A DNA stretch of 64,000 nt from Corticimicrobacter populi (GTDB lineage: Bacteria; Pseudomonadota; Gammaproteobacteria; Burkholderiales; Burkholderiaceae_B), in the NCBI RefSeq assembly GCF_003123725.1, contig NZ_QETA01000006.1:186001-250000 (forward strand). Direction: 5' to 3'. The notes under the pieces were generated by a model that had not been told where the DNA came from, ran no database searches, and saw only the letters and a program-made list of their open reading frames with translations. The position numbers were made by a program, and so were the translations under genes. Every line of letters starts with the position of its first letter. Position 1 is the stretch's first letter. Below, piece by piece: positions 36,350-44,955 of this stretch.

Positions 36350-37489
36350 TCACGATGCGGAGCGCGCAGCCTGGGGCGCGGCGGCACGGATATCGAAGGC
36401 ACCGCCGGTCTGTGCCTGGCCTGACGTTACGGCTTGTTTGCCGAGCAGGGGGAAGACCAGTTCCGCGAAACGGATCGATTCTTCCAGGTGGGGGTAGCCC
36501 GACAGGACAAACGTGTCCACGCCGAGATCGGCATATTCCTGCAGGCGTGCAGCGACTGTTTCGGCATCGCCGACGAGGGCCGTGCCGGCACCTCCGCGCA
36601 CCAGTCCGACGCCGGCCCACAGGTTGGGGCTGACTTCCAGCTTGTCGCGACGGCCACCGTGCAGCTGTGCCATCCGTTGCTGGCCGACCGAGTCCATGCG
36701 GGAGAAGTTGGCCTGGGCGCGGGCGATGTCGTCGTCACTCAACTTGCTGATCAGCCGGTCGGCATCGGCCCAGGCCTCTTCGCTGGTTTCGCGCACGATC
36801 ACATGCAGGCGCACGCCGAAGCGCACGGTGCGGCCGTGGCGTGCGGCGCGGGCGCGGACATCGGCGATCTTTTCCGCGACCTGGGCCGGTGGTTCGCCCC
36901 AGCTCAGGTAGGCATCGACATGTTTGGCGGCCAGTTCGTGCGCCGCCTCGGACGAGCCGCCGAAATACAGCGGAGGATAGGGTTTCTGCACGGGCTCGAA
37001 GAAGTTGCGGCTCTGGCGGGTCTTGTAGTGCTTGCCATCGAAGTCCACGGTTTCACCGGCCAGTATCTTGCGCCAGATGGTCAGGAACTCGTCGGCAGCC
37101 TCGTAGCGCGCGTCGTGTTCGAGGAAAATGCCATCGGCGGCCAGTTCGACGGCATCGCCGCCGGGTACTACGTTCAGTAGCAGCCGCCCGTGCAGCGCCT
37201 GGTCGAGCGTGGCGGCCTGGCGTGCGGTCGAGACAGGGTTGCCGAGCGAGGTGCGCAAAGCCACCAGCAGCTTGATGCGCTGAGTGACCGGTACCAGACT
37301 GGAGGCGACGACCCAGGGGTCCAGGCATGAACTGCCGGTTGGGATCAGCAGGCCGTCGTAGCCCAGGTATTCGCTGGTGACGGCGATCTGGCGCAGGTAT
37401 TCGTTGGTGACCGGTCGGCCAAACTCGGAGGCACCGAGGTAGCGGGTATCGCCGGAGGTGGGCAGGAACCAGAAAATGTCGAGACTCAT
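36350..37489 (-). CDS. ssuD: FMNH2-dependent alkanesulfonate monooxygenase (SsuD type)
   Basis: SsuD cleaves the C-S bond of alkanesulfonates, giving an aldehyde and sulfite, using reduced FMN from a partner reductase. The 379-residue luciferase-like TIM barrel is full length, with [33 protein letters not shown] and [14 protein letters not shown] (each matching SsuD), [10 protein letters not shown], and [12 protein letters not shown] near the end. The ATG overlaps the stop of the sigma-54 activator gene. The FMN reductase is encoded four genes upstream in the same operon. Methanesulfonate-specific MsuD is a close alternative. Confidence 0.88.
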   Translation of the reverse strand: MSLDIFWFLPTSGDTRYLGASEFGRPVTNEYLRQIAVTSEYLGYDGLLIPTGSSCLDPWVVASSLVPVTQRIKLLVALRTSLGNPVSTARQAATLDQALHGRLLLNVVPGGDAVELAADGIFLEHDARYEAADEFLTIWRKILAGETVDFDGKHYKTRQSRNFFEPVQKPYPPLYFGGSSEAAHELAAKHVDAYLSWGEPPAQVAEKIADVRARAARHGRTVRFGVRLHVIVRETSEEAWADADRLISKLSDDDIARAQANFSRMDSVGQQRMAQLHGGRRDKLEVSPNLWAGVGLVRGGAGTALVGDAETVAARLQEYADLGVDTFVLSGYPHLEESIRFAELVFPLLGKQAVTSGQAQTGGAFDIRAAAPQAARSAS

Positions 37490-38712
37490 GATGTGACGGT
37501 CCTATCAGGTGGAAGATGAAGGGGGGGGGCATCCGGGCCGGTGTCGGTCAGCCTGTTGCGGCCAGGGGCCAGTTGTTGCAGGCGGACCAGCCGGGCACGG
37601 ACGACATGGCGACTGATGCCCAGTTGCTGTGCGGTCTGGACCTGGCTGTAGTGGTTGTGATGCCAGGCCTTGAGCAGCAGGGTGTCGAGCACGCGCTGTT
37701 CAAGGTCGTGCGAGCAGGTCTGGCAGAGTTGTTCCAGGACCTGTTCAAGAGAGATTGGGGATCCGGCAGGGTCAATGTCATTGCCTGGGAAAGTCGCTGT
37801 GTCCCGAGCAAGGGATATTTCAGTATCCGGTTTTTCCTGTGCGCGGTACGTCGCCTTGATATCAGGGGAAGGCACCGGGCTGACGGGAGGTGTGACCGGC
37901 GTGTCGGACGCAGCCGGCAGTCGCAGGTCATCGGCCTGGATGCGCAGGCCACGGCTCAGCAGCAGGGTGCGGTAGATCACGTTTTCCAGTTCGCGAACAT
38001 GGCCGGGCCAGGAGTGCGCCAGCAGCCGGCGCTCGGCCCCTGCACTCAGTTCGGCAGGCGCATAGTGCAGCCGCTTGCAGTACTGGCGGATGAAGTGACG
38101 CGCCAGCGGCAGAATGTCGCCGGGGCGAGATTGCAGCGGCAGCATGACCAGGCTGACGACATTGACGTGGTAATAGAGATCCTTGCGGAACAGGCCCTGT
38201 TGCACGCGTTGCGCCAGATCGTCATGGGTAGCGGCCAGGATTCGCACGTCGGCCGGCAGCCGCTGGCGCGACCCCAGCCGGGATACCGTGCCCTCCTGCA
38301 GCGTGCGGATCAGCTTGGCCTGAGCCTGCAGCGGCAGGGCTTCGATTTCATCCAGGAACAGGGTGCCCCGGTGCGCTGTCTCCAGCCAGCCGGGCTGGCT
38401 GCCGAAGGCCCCGGCAAAGGCCCCGTTTTCGTGACCATACAGCTCGGCATCGACCAGCGACTCCGAGAAGGCTCCGCAATTGACGGCCACGAAAGGATAG
38501 GCGCGGCGCAGACTGGTGGTGTGGATATGGCGGGCGACCAGTTCCTTCTCGGTGCCGCTGTCGCCCTCGATCAGGACGCCTGCGTCGCTGGGGGCGATCT
38601 GCTCGATGATCTCGTGCAGTGCCCGCGAGGCCGGGTCCTCGAACAGCCAGCCGGGTGTCTCGGGCGGGGGCTCGGGTGTCGGAATGGGCCAGGTCGGCAG
38701 CGTCGAAGTCAT
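37486..38712 (-). CDS. Sigma-54-dependent activator (SfnR-like) with altered Walker A and GAFTGA motifs
   Basis: This is a 408-residue enhancer-binding protein with no N-terminal sensor; the AAA+ domain starts near residue 20. SfnR-type activators switch on sulfur-scavenging genes with sigma-54. The P-loop reads GDSGTEKE where GESGTGKE is normal, so the glycine before the catalytic lysine is glutamate. The sigma-54-contact loop reads GAFAGA instead of GAFTGA. Walker [12 protein letters not shown] is intact. A Fis-type HTH is at the C-terminus ([17 protein letters not shown]). A nine-base homopolymer (37521-37529) lies near the 3' end. Whether it still drives sigma-54 promoters is open. Its stop overlaps ssuD. 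Confidence 0.85.
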   Translation of the reverse strand: MTSTLPTWPIPTPEPPPETPGWLFEDPASRALHEIIEQIAPSDAGVLIEGDSGTEKELVARHIHTTSLRRAYPFVAVNCGAFSESLVDAELYGHENGAFAGAFGSQPGWLETAHRGTLFLDEIEALPLQAQAKLIRTLQEGTVSRLGSRQRLPADVRILAATHDDLAQRVQQGLFRKDLYYHVNVVSLVMLPLQSRPGDILPLARHFIRQYCKRLHYAPAELSAGAERRLLAHSWPGHVRELENVIYRTLLLSRGLRIQADDLRLPAASDTPVTPPVSPVPSPDIKATYRAQEKPDTEISLARDTATFPGNDIDPAGSPISLEQVLEQLCQTCSHDLEQRVLDTLLLKAWHHNHYSQVQTAQQLGISRHVVRARLVRLQQLAPGRNRLTDTGPDAPPLHLPPDRTVTS

Positions 38713-38718
38713 GATGCC

Positions 38719-39933
38719 TCAGGAATAGAACGACGGGGTGGGGGCGCTGTCGTTCAGTGCCCACTCGCCCAGTTCCTGGACCTTGTAGTGCAGCGGATCG
38801 TGGAGCGACTGGGTACGCAGGTTGCGCCAGAACCGGTCCAGGCGCAGCGCGCCGTGGGTGGCCCGGGCACCGGTTACCTCGAACAGGCCGCTGGTGATGT
38901 CCAGCCCGGCGCGTACGGCCACGACCTTGGCGGTGCTGACGGCGATGGCCAGTCGGCCCCGTGCTTCTGCCGTCAGCGTCTCGCCCTGCCGCCAGGCCTC
39001 GTCAAAGCGCTGGGCTGCCTCGGCGGCCAGGGCGCGCACGCTTTCGCGGGCAGCCCAGAACTCGCCGTAGCGGGTCAGCACATGTGGATCCTGGCTGGCG
39101 CGCTCGACGCCCGACTTGAACCAGGGGTGTGCCTCGCTGAGGGTGTATTCGCGTGCCTGTGCCAGTGCGCCCTCGGAGATGCCCAGGAACATATGCACGA
39201 ATATCAGTTGCGCCAGCAATGGTCGCAGCGACGAGAACGGCGTGGACAGCGGGCCGGGATTCAGCAGCAGTTCGGCTTGCTCGACCCTGACTTTTTCGAA
39301 CAGGGCGCTGCCGCTGTCGGTCTGGCGCTGGCCGATGTTGTTCCAGTCCTGGTTCAGGGTGATGCCGGCACGTCCGGTCGGCAGCGCGGCGATCAGCAGG
39401 CGGCCGGATTCGCTGTCGAGTGCCGAGGCGACCAGCATCTGCGAATCGGTGGCACCGGAGCAGAAGCTTTTCTTGCCGGAAAAACTCCACCAGCCGTCAT
39501 GCCGGGTGGCGACTGTCCGGGTATCGAGCGGGTTCAGCGTGTTGCCCCAGAACCAGTGGTTGCGGGCAGTCTGTTCCCACCAGGGTTCCCATTGTTCGGG
39601 CTGGCCGAACAGCCGCACTGTGGCCAGCAGCAGATGCTGAAAACCATAGACGTGTGCAACCGAACTGTCGGCGGTGGCGATCTGCCGCACGCTGTCCAGA
39701 ACCTGCGCCCAGTCTGCGCCCAGGCCGCCGTACTGGCGAGGAATGCTCAGTGCCAGCAGACCGCTGCGGCGCAGTGCGTCGCGCTCGGCCTGGGGGGTGC
39801 CGCCGGCTTCGTCGCGTGCGGCTGCGGTCGCGGCAAACTGGCGTGCCAGTTCCTGGCTGATGAATTCCGGCGTACCGCCCGGCACATCGTAATCGCTTGA
39901 TGCCGGTGCCGGGTGTACAGAGGTCGGTGCCAT
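38719..39933 (-). CDS. SfnB/DszC-like acyl-CoA dehydrogenase-fold flavoprotein, copy 1
   Basis: This 404-residue protein of the acyl-CoA dehydrogenase fold belongs to the branch used in sulfur acquisition (SfnB, DszC), which act as FMNH2-dependent monooxygenases rather than dehydrogenases. Seen are SIPRQYGGLGADW, FWGNTLNPLD, a flavin-site block FSGKKSFCSGA and the ending RFWRNLRTQSLHDPLHYK with WALND. The catalytic base of true dehydrogenases is absent at its usual place. It lies between the FMN reductase and the activator, with only 5-6 nt on each side. The substrate is unknown; sulfides, sulfoxides or sulfones are plausible. Confidence 0.82.
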   Translation of the reverse strand: MAPTSVHPAPASSDYDVPGGTPEFISQELARQFAATAAARDEAGGTPQAERDALRRSGLLALSIPRQYGGLGADWAQVLDSVRQIATADSSVAHVYGFQHLLLATVRLFGQPEQWEPWWEQTARNHWFWGNTLNPLDTRTVATRHDGWWSFSGKKSFCSGATDSQMLVASALDSESGRLLIAALPTGRAGITLNQDWNNIGQRQTDSGSALFEKVRVEQAELLLNPGPLSTPFSSLRPLLAQLIFVHMFLGISEGALAQAREYTLSEAHPWFKSGVERASQDPHVLTRYGEFWAARESVRALAAEAAQRFDEAWRQGETLTAEARGRLAIAVSTAKVVAVRAGLDITSGLFEVTGARATHGALRLDRFWRNLRTQSLHDPLHYKVQELGEWALNDSAPTPSFYS

Positions 39934-39938
39934 GGCGC

Positions 39939-40544
39939 TCAGGCCTCCAGCAGTTCGGATGCCAGGGGCTGGCGCGCCCGTTGCAGTGCCTTGAGTACCG
40001 GCAGTGCCTGGGACGCGGCCAGCTCGATGCGTTCCGCCAGCAAGGGGGCGGCGATCCGGCCGCCGATGATTTCGTCGGGTGTGCCATAGACCCCGATGGG
40101 CAGGGTCAGGGCCTGGAAAAAGCTGAACAGCGGGCGCAACTGGTGGTCGATGAACAGCGAATGACGTGGACTGCCACCTGTGGCGGCCAGCAGAACCGGC
40201 GTGCCGATGAGCGCATCCTGGTCGATCAGGTCGAACAGATGCTTGAACAGGCCCGGCAGGCTGCCCTTGAAGACCGGTGAGCCGACGATCAGCAAGTCGG
40301 CGTTGCCGATCTGGCGCAAGGTGTCCTGTGCCGGGGCAGGCAGGTGCTGGGCGGACAGCGCGGTGCCGATGTGCGGGACCAGGTCCGGCAGATCGATGAA
40401 GCGGGTATCGAGCGGCAGGGCCTGTGCCAGGCGGGCCTGCAAGGCATCCAGCAGGACGCGGGTACGCGAGGAGGCGCTGGGGCTGCCGTTGAGCACGACG
40501 GCACGCAGCGGTGTGTCGGAATCAGGCGGGGCGTAAGTGATCAT
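39939..40544 (-). CDS. ssuE: NADPH-dependent FMN reductase (SsuE/MsuE type)
   Basis: This flavodoxin-fold reductase supplies FMNH2 to the monooxygenases of the operon. The 201-residue protein has the FMN phosphate loop NGSPSASSRTRVLLD and the PVFKGSLPGLFKHLFDLID block, with GTPVLLAATGGSPRHSL further on, all typical of SsuE/MsuE. ATG 40544 (MITYAPPDSD) is chosen; the frame is open to 40586 but would overlap metQ. It is the only reductase seen for at least five flavin enzymes, so it probably serves all of them. Confidence 0.9.
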   Translation of the reverse strand: MITYAPPDSDTPLRAVVLNGSPSASSRTRVLLDALQARLAQALPLDTRFIDLPDLVPHIGTALSAQHLPAPAQDTLRQIGNADLLIVGSPVFKGSLPGLFKHLFDLIDQDALIGTPVLLAATGGSPRHSLFIDHQLRPLFSFFQALTLPIGVYGTPDEIIGGRIAAPLLAERIELAASQALPVLKALQRARQPLASELLEA

Positions 40545-40558
40545 GGCGAAAATGTCCT

Positions 40559-41410
40559 TTAGCGGGAAGGCGAGGCGTTCAGCCACGGCAGGGCGTAGAG
40601 CTGCGGATCGCTGGCGAAGGCCTCATGGATGGTGCGGCGCACGGCATCCGATCCCTGGTAGATGGCAATGAAGCGGGCAATGCGTGGGTCGTCGGCCCCT
40701 TCGGTGCGGGCGACGAAACGGATGGCGTAGTAGATGTCGTCGATGCTGGAATACTGCAACGCCCGGCTGGCCAGTTCAGGCTGCCCGGCATTGACGAAGT
40801 GGGCCGGATAGCCCTGGGCCAGGTCGAGGTCGTCGATGGCGCGGACTAGTTGCGGGCCTTCAACCTCGACCAGCCGGAAGCCGGCGGGGTTGGCGACGAT
40901 GTCATCGACGGTGCCGCGCGGCCCGACGCCGTCGCGCAGGGTGATCAGGCCGGCCTGGTCGAGCAGTTGCAGCCCACGGCCCTGGTTGACCGGGTCGTTG
41001 GCGACACCGATGGTGGCACCTTTGGGCAGGTCGGCCAGGCGGGCATGTTTTTTCGAGTACAGGCCGATATTGGGCAGCAGGCCGACCGCCACGCTCTGGA
41101 TGCGATAGCCGCGTTCCCGGATGGCGTTGTCCAGAAAAGCCTGATGCTGGAAATAGTTGAGGTCGATGTCGCCGGTATCCAGGGCGGTGTTGGGAGCCGT
41201 CCAGTCGGTGAATTCGATGAGTTCGACGTCCAGCCCCTGCTGGCGGGCCTCGGCGGCGGCCACGGCCACCGAGTCGGCCAGAGAGCCGGGGGTAACGCCG
41301 ACCCGCAAGGGCGCTGCCGCCAGTGTGCCGGACAGCAGCAGGCTGCCGGCGCACAGAATCATCTGCAATGGGTGCAACAGGCGATTGCAAGCGGAGTGGC
41401 GCACCTTCAT
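40559..41410 (-). CDS. MetQ/NlpA-type periplasmic binding protein, copy 1
   Basis: This is a 283-residue substrate-binding protein of the methionine (MetQ) family. The signal peptide (about 1-33) ends LLSGTLAAAP and has no lipobox cysteine, so it should be a free periplasmic protein. VGVTPGSLADSV, DLNYFQHQAFLD, LGVANDPVNQGRGLQLL-like (IGVANDPVNQGRG) and VEVEGPQLVRA are family blocks. ATG 41410 has an AGGAG site and overlaps the previous stop as ATGA. A much longer reading in this frame goes back to 42733, but that upstream part is the wrong frame of the monooxygenase gene. It is probably one of four alternative receptors for MetNI. Confidence 0.88.
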   Translation of the reverse strand: MKVRHSACNRLLHPLQMILCAGSLLLSGTLAAAPLRVGVTPGSLADSVAVAAAEARQQGLDVELIEFTDWTAPNTALDTGDIDLNYFQHQAFLDNAIRERGYRIQSVAVGLLPNIGLYSKKHARLADLPKGATIGVANDPVNQGRGLQLLDQAGLITLRDGVGPRGTVDDIVANPAGFRLVEVEGPQLVRAIDDLDLAQGYPAHFVNAGQPELASRALQYSSIDDIYYAIRFVARTEGADDPRIARFIAIYQGSDAVRRTIHEAFASDPQLYALPWLNASPSR

Positions 41411-42777
41411 GCGGTCACTCCTGCATGACGCCATTGCGCGGCAGGGTGGCTGTCCGGCAGTCGGTCGCCCCGGCCAAAGAGTTTCTGGCGCAGGGTGCCT
41501 TCGGCATAGGCGGTGCGGTAGCGGCCCCGGTTTTGCAATTCCGGCACGATCAGTTCGGCAAAATCCGCGTAAGTTTCGGGGACGACGATGCGCGTCAGAT
41601 TGAAGCCGTCGATTTCGCCTTCGTCTATCCACTGCTCCAGTTGATCCGCGACCTGCGACGGGTCGCCCACCACGGTGGTATAGCGGCTGCCCAGCTTGTG
41701 CTGCTCCAGCAATTGGCGACGGGTCCAGCCTTGCTGGCGTGCAGTCTGTGTCGCCGACTGGATGGCATTGGACGGGCCGTAGCTGATCGGATCGTCCAGC
41801 CCGTATTGCGAGAAATCGATGCCGGTACTGGCCGAGAAGTGCGCCAGTCCGGCTTCCGGGTTGGCATGCTGCAGATACTCGGCGTACTTGTCGCGGGCCT
41901 CTTTTTCGGTATGGCCAGGGATGACGGCCAGCCCGACATAGATCTTGAGGTCGGACGGATCGCGGCCTGCGTCGGCAGCCGCCTGACGCAGGCGGCGCGA
42001 GGCCGTGCGGGCGGCGGCAGGATTGGGCGCGCCGATGAAAATGCCTTCCGCATGCTGGCCGGCAAAGCGGATGCCGCGCTCGGAAGTGCCTGCCTGGAAC
42101 AGGACCGGCGTGCGTTGTGGCGAGGGCTCGCTCATGTGAATGGCGTTGGCCCGGTAGTAGGGCCCTTCGTGCTGCACCGGGTGTACCTTGTCGGGCCGGG
42201 CATAGACCCGGCTGGCGCGGTCGGCGATGACGGCGTCGTCCTCCCAACTGCCTTCCCACAGTTTGTAGGACAGGGTCAGGAAGTCGTCGGCGCGGTCGTA
42301 GCGCGCATCGTGCGCGGCCAGCCCGTCCTGCCCCAGCCCGCGTGCGCCGCTGTCTACATAGCCGGTGACGATGTTCCAGCCCAGCCGACCACGGGTGGCC
42401 TGGTCCAGGGTCGACACGTTGCGGGCGAAGGTATAGGGGTGCTCGGCACCCACGGTGGCCGTCACGCCGAAGCCGATGTGCTCGGTGACGGCCGCCATGG
42501 CCGAGATCAGCAGCCAGGGGTTGTTGACCGGCAACTGGATGGACTCGCGCAGGGTCAGGTCGGTACCGCCCTGGTAGACATCGTAGTAGCCGATGACATC
42601 GGCAATGAAAATGCCGTCGAACAGGCCCTTCTCGAGTATGCGGGCAATGTTCGTCCAGTATTCCAGCGTGTTGTAGCGTGTCGATTGGTCGCGCGGATGC
42701 GTCCAGAGACCGTGGTGGATATGGCCGACGCAATTCATGTTGAATGCGTTGACGTGGATCTGCTTTTTCTGGCTCAT
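41407..42777 (-). CDS. NtaA/SnaA/DszA-family FMNH2-dependent monooxygenase
   Basis: This is a 456-residue luciferase-like monooxygenase of the NtaA/DszA/SfnG-related class that attacks amines, sulfones or other C-S or C-N bonds. HVNAFNMNCVGHIHHGLW near the N-terminus, LEKGLFDGIFIADVIG, HPYTFARNVSTLDQ, GRLGWNIVTGY and PVLFQAGTSERGIRFAGQHAE (in parts) are the family blocks. ATG 42777 is used; the frame opens much earlier but only as noncoding read-through. It lies between two metQ genes with a 1-nt gap and a 4-nt overlap. The substrate is not predictable. Confidence 0.87.
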   Translation of the reverse strand: MSQKKQIHVNAFNMNCVGHIHHGLWTHPRDQSTRYNTLEYWTNIARILEKGLFDGIFIADVIGYYDVYQGGTDLTLRESIQLPVNNPWLLISAMAAVTEHIGFGVTATVGAEHPYTFARNVSTLDQATRGRLGWNIVTGYVDSGARGLGQDGLAAHDARYDRADDFLTLSYKLWEGSWEDDAVIADRASRVYARPDKVHPVQHEGPYYRANAIHMSEPSPQRTPVLFQAGTSERGIRFAGQHAEGIFIGAPNPAAARTASRRLRQAAADAGRDPSDLKIYVGLAVIPGHTEKEARDKYAEYLQHANPEAGLAHFSASTGIDFSQYGLDDPISYGPSNAIQSATQTARQQGWTRRQLLEQHKLGSRYTTVVGDPSQVADQLEQWIDEGEIDGFNLTRIVVPETYADFAELIVPELQNRGRYRTAYAEGTLRQKLFGRGDRLPDSHPAAQWRHAGVTA

Positions 42778-42778
42778 G

Positions 42779-43669
42779 TCAGTCCTTGATCCAGGCCAGG
42801 CGGTAGAGCCTTGGGTCGTTGAGGTAGAACGCGTGGATGGTGTCGCGTACGGCATTGGAGTTCTGGTAGATATCCAGGAATTGCCGGATGCGCGGATCAT
42901 CGGCGCGGTCCGTGCGGGCCACGAAATGGATGGCCCACGAATCATCTTCGTAGCGGGTGTAGGACAGGCCCTGGGTGGCATCGAAGGCACCGGAGGCGAT
43001 AATGAAATAGGGAAAGCCCTGGGCCAGGTCGACGTCGGGTGTGACCCGGACCAGTTGCGGGCCTTCGACCTCGACGAACTGCAACTGCTTCGGGTTGTCC
43101 TGGATATCCTTGAGTTCGGCCAGCAGCCCGGTGCCCGGACGCAGCGTGACCAGTCCGGCATGCTGCAGCAGGCGCAGCGCACGACCGATGTTGACGGGAT
43201 CGCTGGCAATCGCCACCTTGGCTCCCTGCGGCAGATCGTCCAGGCTCTTGTGCCGGAGCGAATACAGGCCCAGGTAGGACAGGATGCCCGGCTGCACGCT
43301 GGTCAGGCTGAATCCCTTGTCGCGGATGGCGTTGGCCAGGTAGTTGCTGTTCTGGTAGTAATTCAGGTCGATGTCGCCGGCATCCAGCGCCACGTTGGGC
43401 GTGGCCCAGTCGGTGAATTCCACGACCTCGACGTCCAGCCCCTGCTTGCCGGCTTCCTGCGCGGCCACCTCGACCGAGTCGGCAAAGATGCCTGGCACGA
43501 CGCCGATCTTCAGGGGCGCGGCCAGCGCGTTGCCGGCCAGCAGTGCGGTGGCACCGAAAAAGGTGACCAGCCAGGCACCCAGGCGTGTCATGGTGCGTCG
43601 GCGCTGTGTCCGGCCAGTGCGTGGCTGGTCCGGGGAGGTGAGGGCGATCAAATCGTTTGTCCTGCTCAT
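42779..43669 (-). CDS. MetQ/NlpA-type periplasmic binding protein, copy 2
   Basis: This 296-residue MetQ homologue has the blocks IGVVPGIFADSVEVAAQE, DLNYYQNSNYL, VAIASDPVNIGRAL and VEVEGPQLVR. The second block differs from the other copies (YQNSN in place of FQH), in the ligand-cleft region, so its ligand may differ. The signal peptide ends LAGNALAAP with no lipobox. ATG 43669 is used because AGGA lies upstream; an internal ATG (MTRLGAWL, 43591) would give a more usual length. It directly precedes the monooxygenase gene. Confidence 0.87.
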   Translation of the reverse strand: MSRTNDLIALTSPDQPRTGRTQRRRTMTRLGAWLVTFFGATALLAGNALAAPLKIGVVPGIFADSVEVAAQEAGKQGLDVEVVEFTDWATPNVALDAGDIDLNYYQNSNYLANAIRDKGFSLTSVQPGILSYLGLYSLRHKSLDDLPQGAKVAIASDPVNIGRALRLLQHAGLVTLRPGTGLLAELKDIQDNPKQLQFVEVEGPQLVRVTPDVDLAQGFPYFIIASGAFDATQGLSYTRYEDDSWAIHFVARTDRADDPRIRQFLDIYQNSNAVRDTIHAFYLNDPRLYRLAWIKD

Positions 43670-43702
43670 GATGCTCGGATTCCTGGTGTGTTGCGGGGCG
43701 GC

Positions 43703-44950
43703 TTACAGCGCACCGTGCCGGGGCGGATGACGGCCATTGAGGACGTAATTGCCGATGGCGTGATATTTCCAGCGCACGGGGTCGTGCAGTGTGTGGGTAC
43801 GCGCATTGCGCCAGAAACGGTCCAGCCCCAGGCCACCTACAGTGGCCGACGTGCCGGCCAGCTCGAACAGCTTGGTGCCTGCCAGCAGGCTGGCCTGGGT
43901 GCTGAGAGCCTTGGCCTCGGCGACGGCGACCGAGGCTGCCGCCACGGATGCGTCGGTGGGTTCGGCCTGCGCTGCATCGACAAAGCGTGCCGCCCGGGCG
44001 ATCAGCGCATCGGCGGCACGCAGGCGCAGATGGACATGGCCGAGCTGGTGCAGCAGCAAGGGGTCCTGGCTGGCGTGGTCGACGCCGGCATCGACCCAGG
44101 GCCGCGTGTGTTCACGCAGGTAGGGTAGGGTTGCCTTGAGGGCACCATGACCGATGCCGACGTCCAGCGCAGCATGGATGATCTGCGCAAAGGGGCCGAT
44201 GGTCGTGGGCCGGTCGAACGATGCCTTGAATGGTACGACCCATTCCGGTTCAACCCGGACCCGCTCGAACGCGACCGAGCCGCTGCCTGTGACGCGCTGT
44301 CCAAAACCATCCCAGTCGTCGGTGATGCTGACGCCGGGCGCGCTGCGGGGGATGAATACCAGATAGGTGACCTCAAGGCCGTTCTCGAGGGCCGTGACCA
44401 GGGTGGGGATCCAGTGCGCGAAGATCGCGCCGGTGCAGTAGAACTTGCGGCCCTGCACGAACCAGCCGTCTGCCTCGCGGCTCAGGTGGGTACGGCGCTT
44501 GTAGTCGTTGTGGCCGATTTCGGCGAGGGCGTTGCCAAAGCGTTCGCCGCGCAGCACGCGGTCGTAGAAGAATGTCTTCTGCGCATGGTTGGCACCGACC
44601 CGCAGGACTTCCAGTGCATAGAAATGGTTCTGCGGGATATGGCCGAAGTTGCCGTCGGTTGCGGCAATGGTCGCGATGACCTGGGTCAGGGTGCCGCTCG
44701 AGGCACCGAGGCCGCCATACTCCTGCGGGACGGTAATGCCCCACAGGCCGCTGGCGCTGTAGCGTTCGATGTCCTGCCAGGGCAGGATGCGGTCGCGATC
44801 ACGGGCGACGGCATCCGTTTCGAGTGTGGCGGCAAAGTTGCGGGCGACATCCAGGGCCTGCTCGGTGCTGGTCAGGCGGGCCGCCGGGGTGGCAGGTTCG
44901 GCGGCAGCAGTCACCGCGTCGGGAGGGGCGATCAGGGTATCGGTACTCAT
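43703..44950 (-). CDS. SfnB/DszC-like acyl-CoA dehydrogenase-fold flavoprotein, copy 2
   Basis: This is a 415-residue paralogue of the other two copies, with WGITVPQEYGGLGA, GHIPQNHFYALE, VQGRKFYCTGAIFAHWIP, RVTGSGSVAFERVRV and RFWRNARTHTLHDPVRWKYHAIGNYVLNG (each in parts). These are hallmarks of the SfnB/DszC branch. ATG 44950 follows GGAAC at eight bases; ATG 44965 would overlap the upstream stop. Copies 2 and 3 resemble each other more than copy 1 in the ending HTLHDPVRWKYH, suggesting a local duplication. The role is probably FMNH2-dependent oxidation of an organosulfur compound. Confidence 0.83.
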   Translation of the reverse strand: MSTDTLIAPPDAVTAAAEPATPAARLTSTEQALDVARNFAATLETDAVARDRDRILPWQDIERYSASGLWGITVPQEYGGLGASSGTLTQVIATIAATDGNFGHIPQNHFYALEVLRVGANHAQKTFFYDRVLRGERFGNALAEIGHNDYKRRTHLSREADGWFVQGRKFYCTGAIFAHWIPTLVTALENGLEVTYLVFIPRSAPGVSITDDWDGFGQRVTGSGSVAFERVRVEPEWVVPFKASFDRPTTIGPFAQIIHAALDVGIGHGALKATLPYLREHTRPWVDAGVDHASQDPLLLHQLGHVHLRLRAADALIARAARFVDAAQAEPTDASVAAASVAVAEAKALSTQASLLAGTKLFELAGTSATVGGLGLDRFWRNARTHTLHDPVRWKYHAIGNYVLNGRHPPRHGAL

Positions 44951-44955
44951 GGCGT

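Noticed and set aside
40559-42733. Possible fusion of a 440-residue Arg-rich domain to a MetQ protein
   Set aside because: The upstream part is the wrong frame of the monooxygenase gene; a signal peptide with its own AGGAG site starts at 41410.
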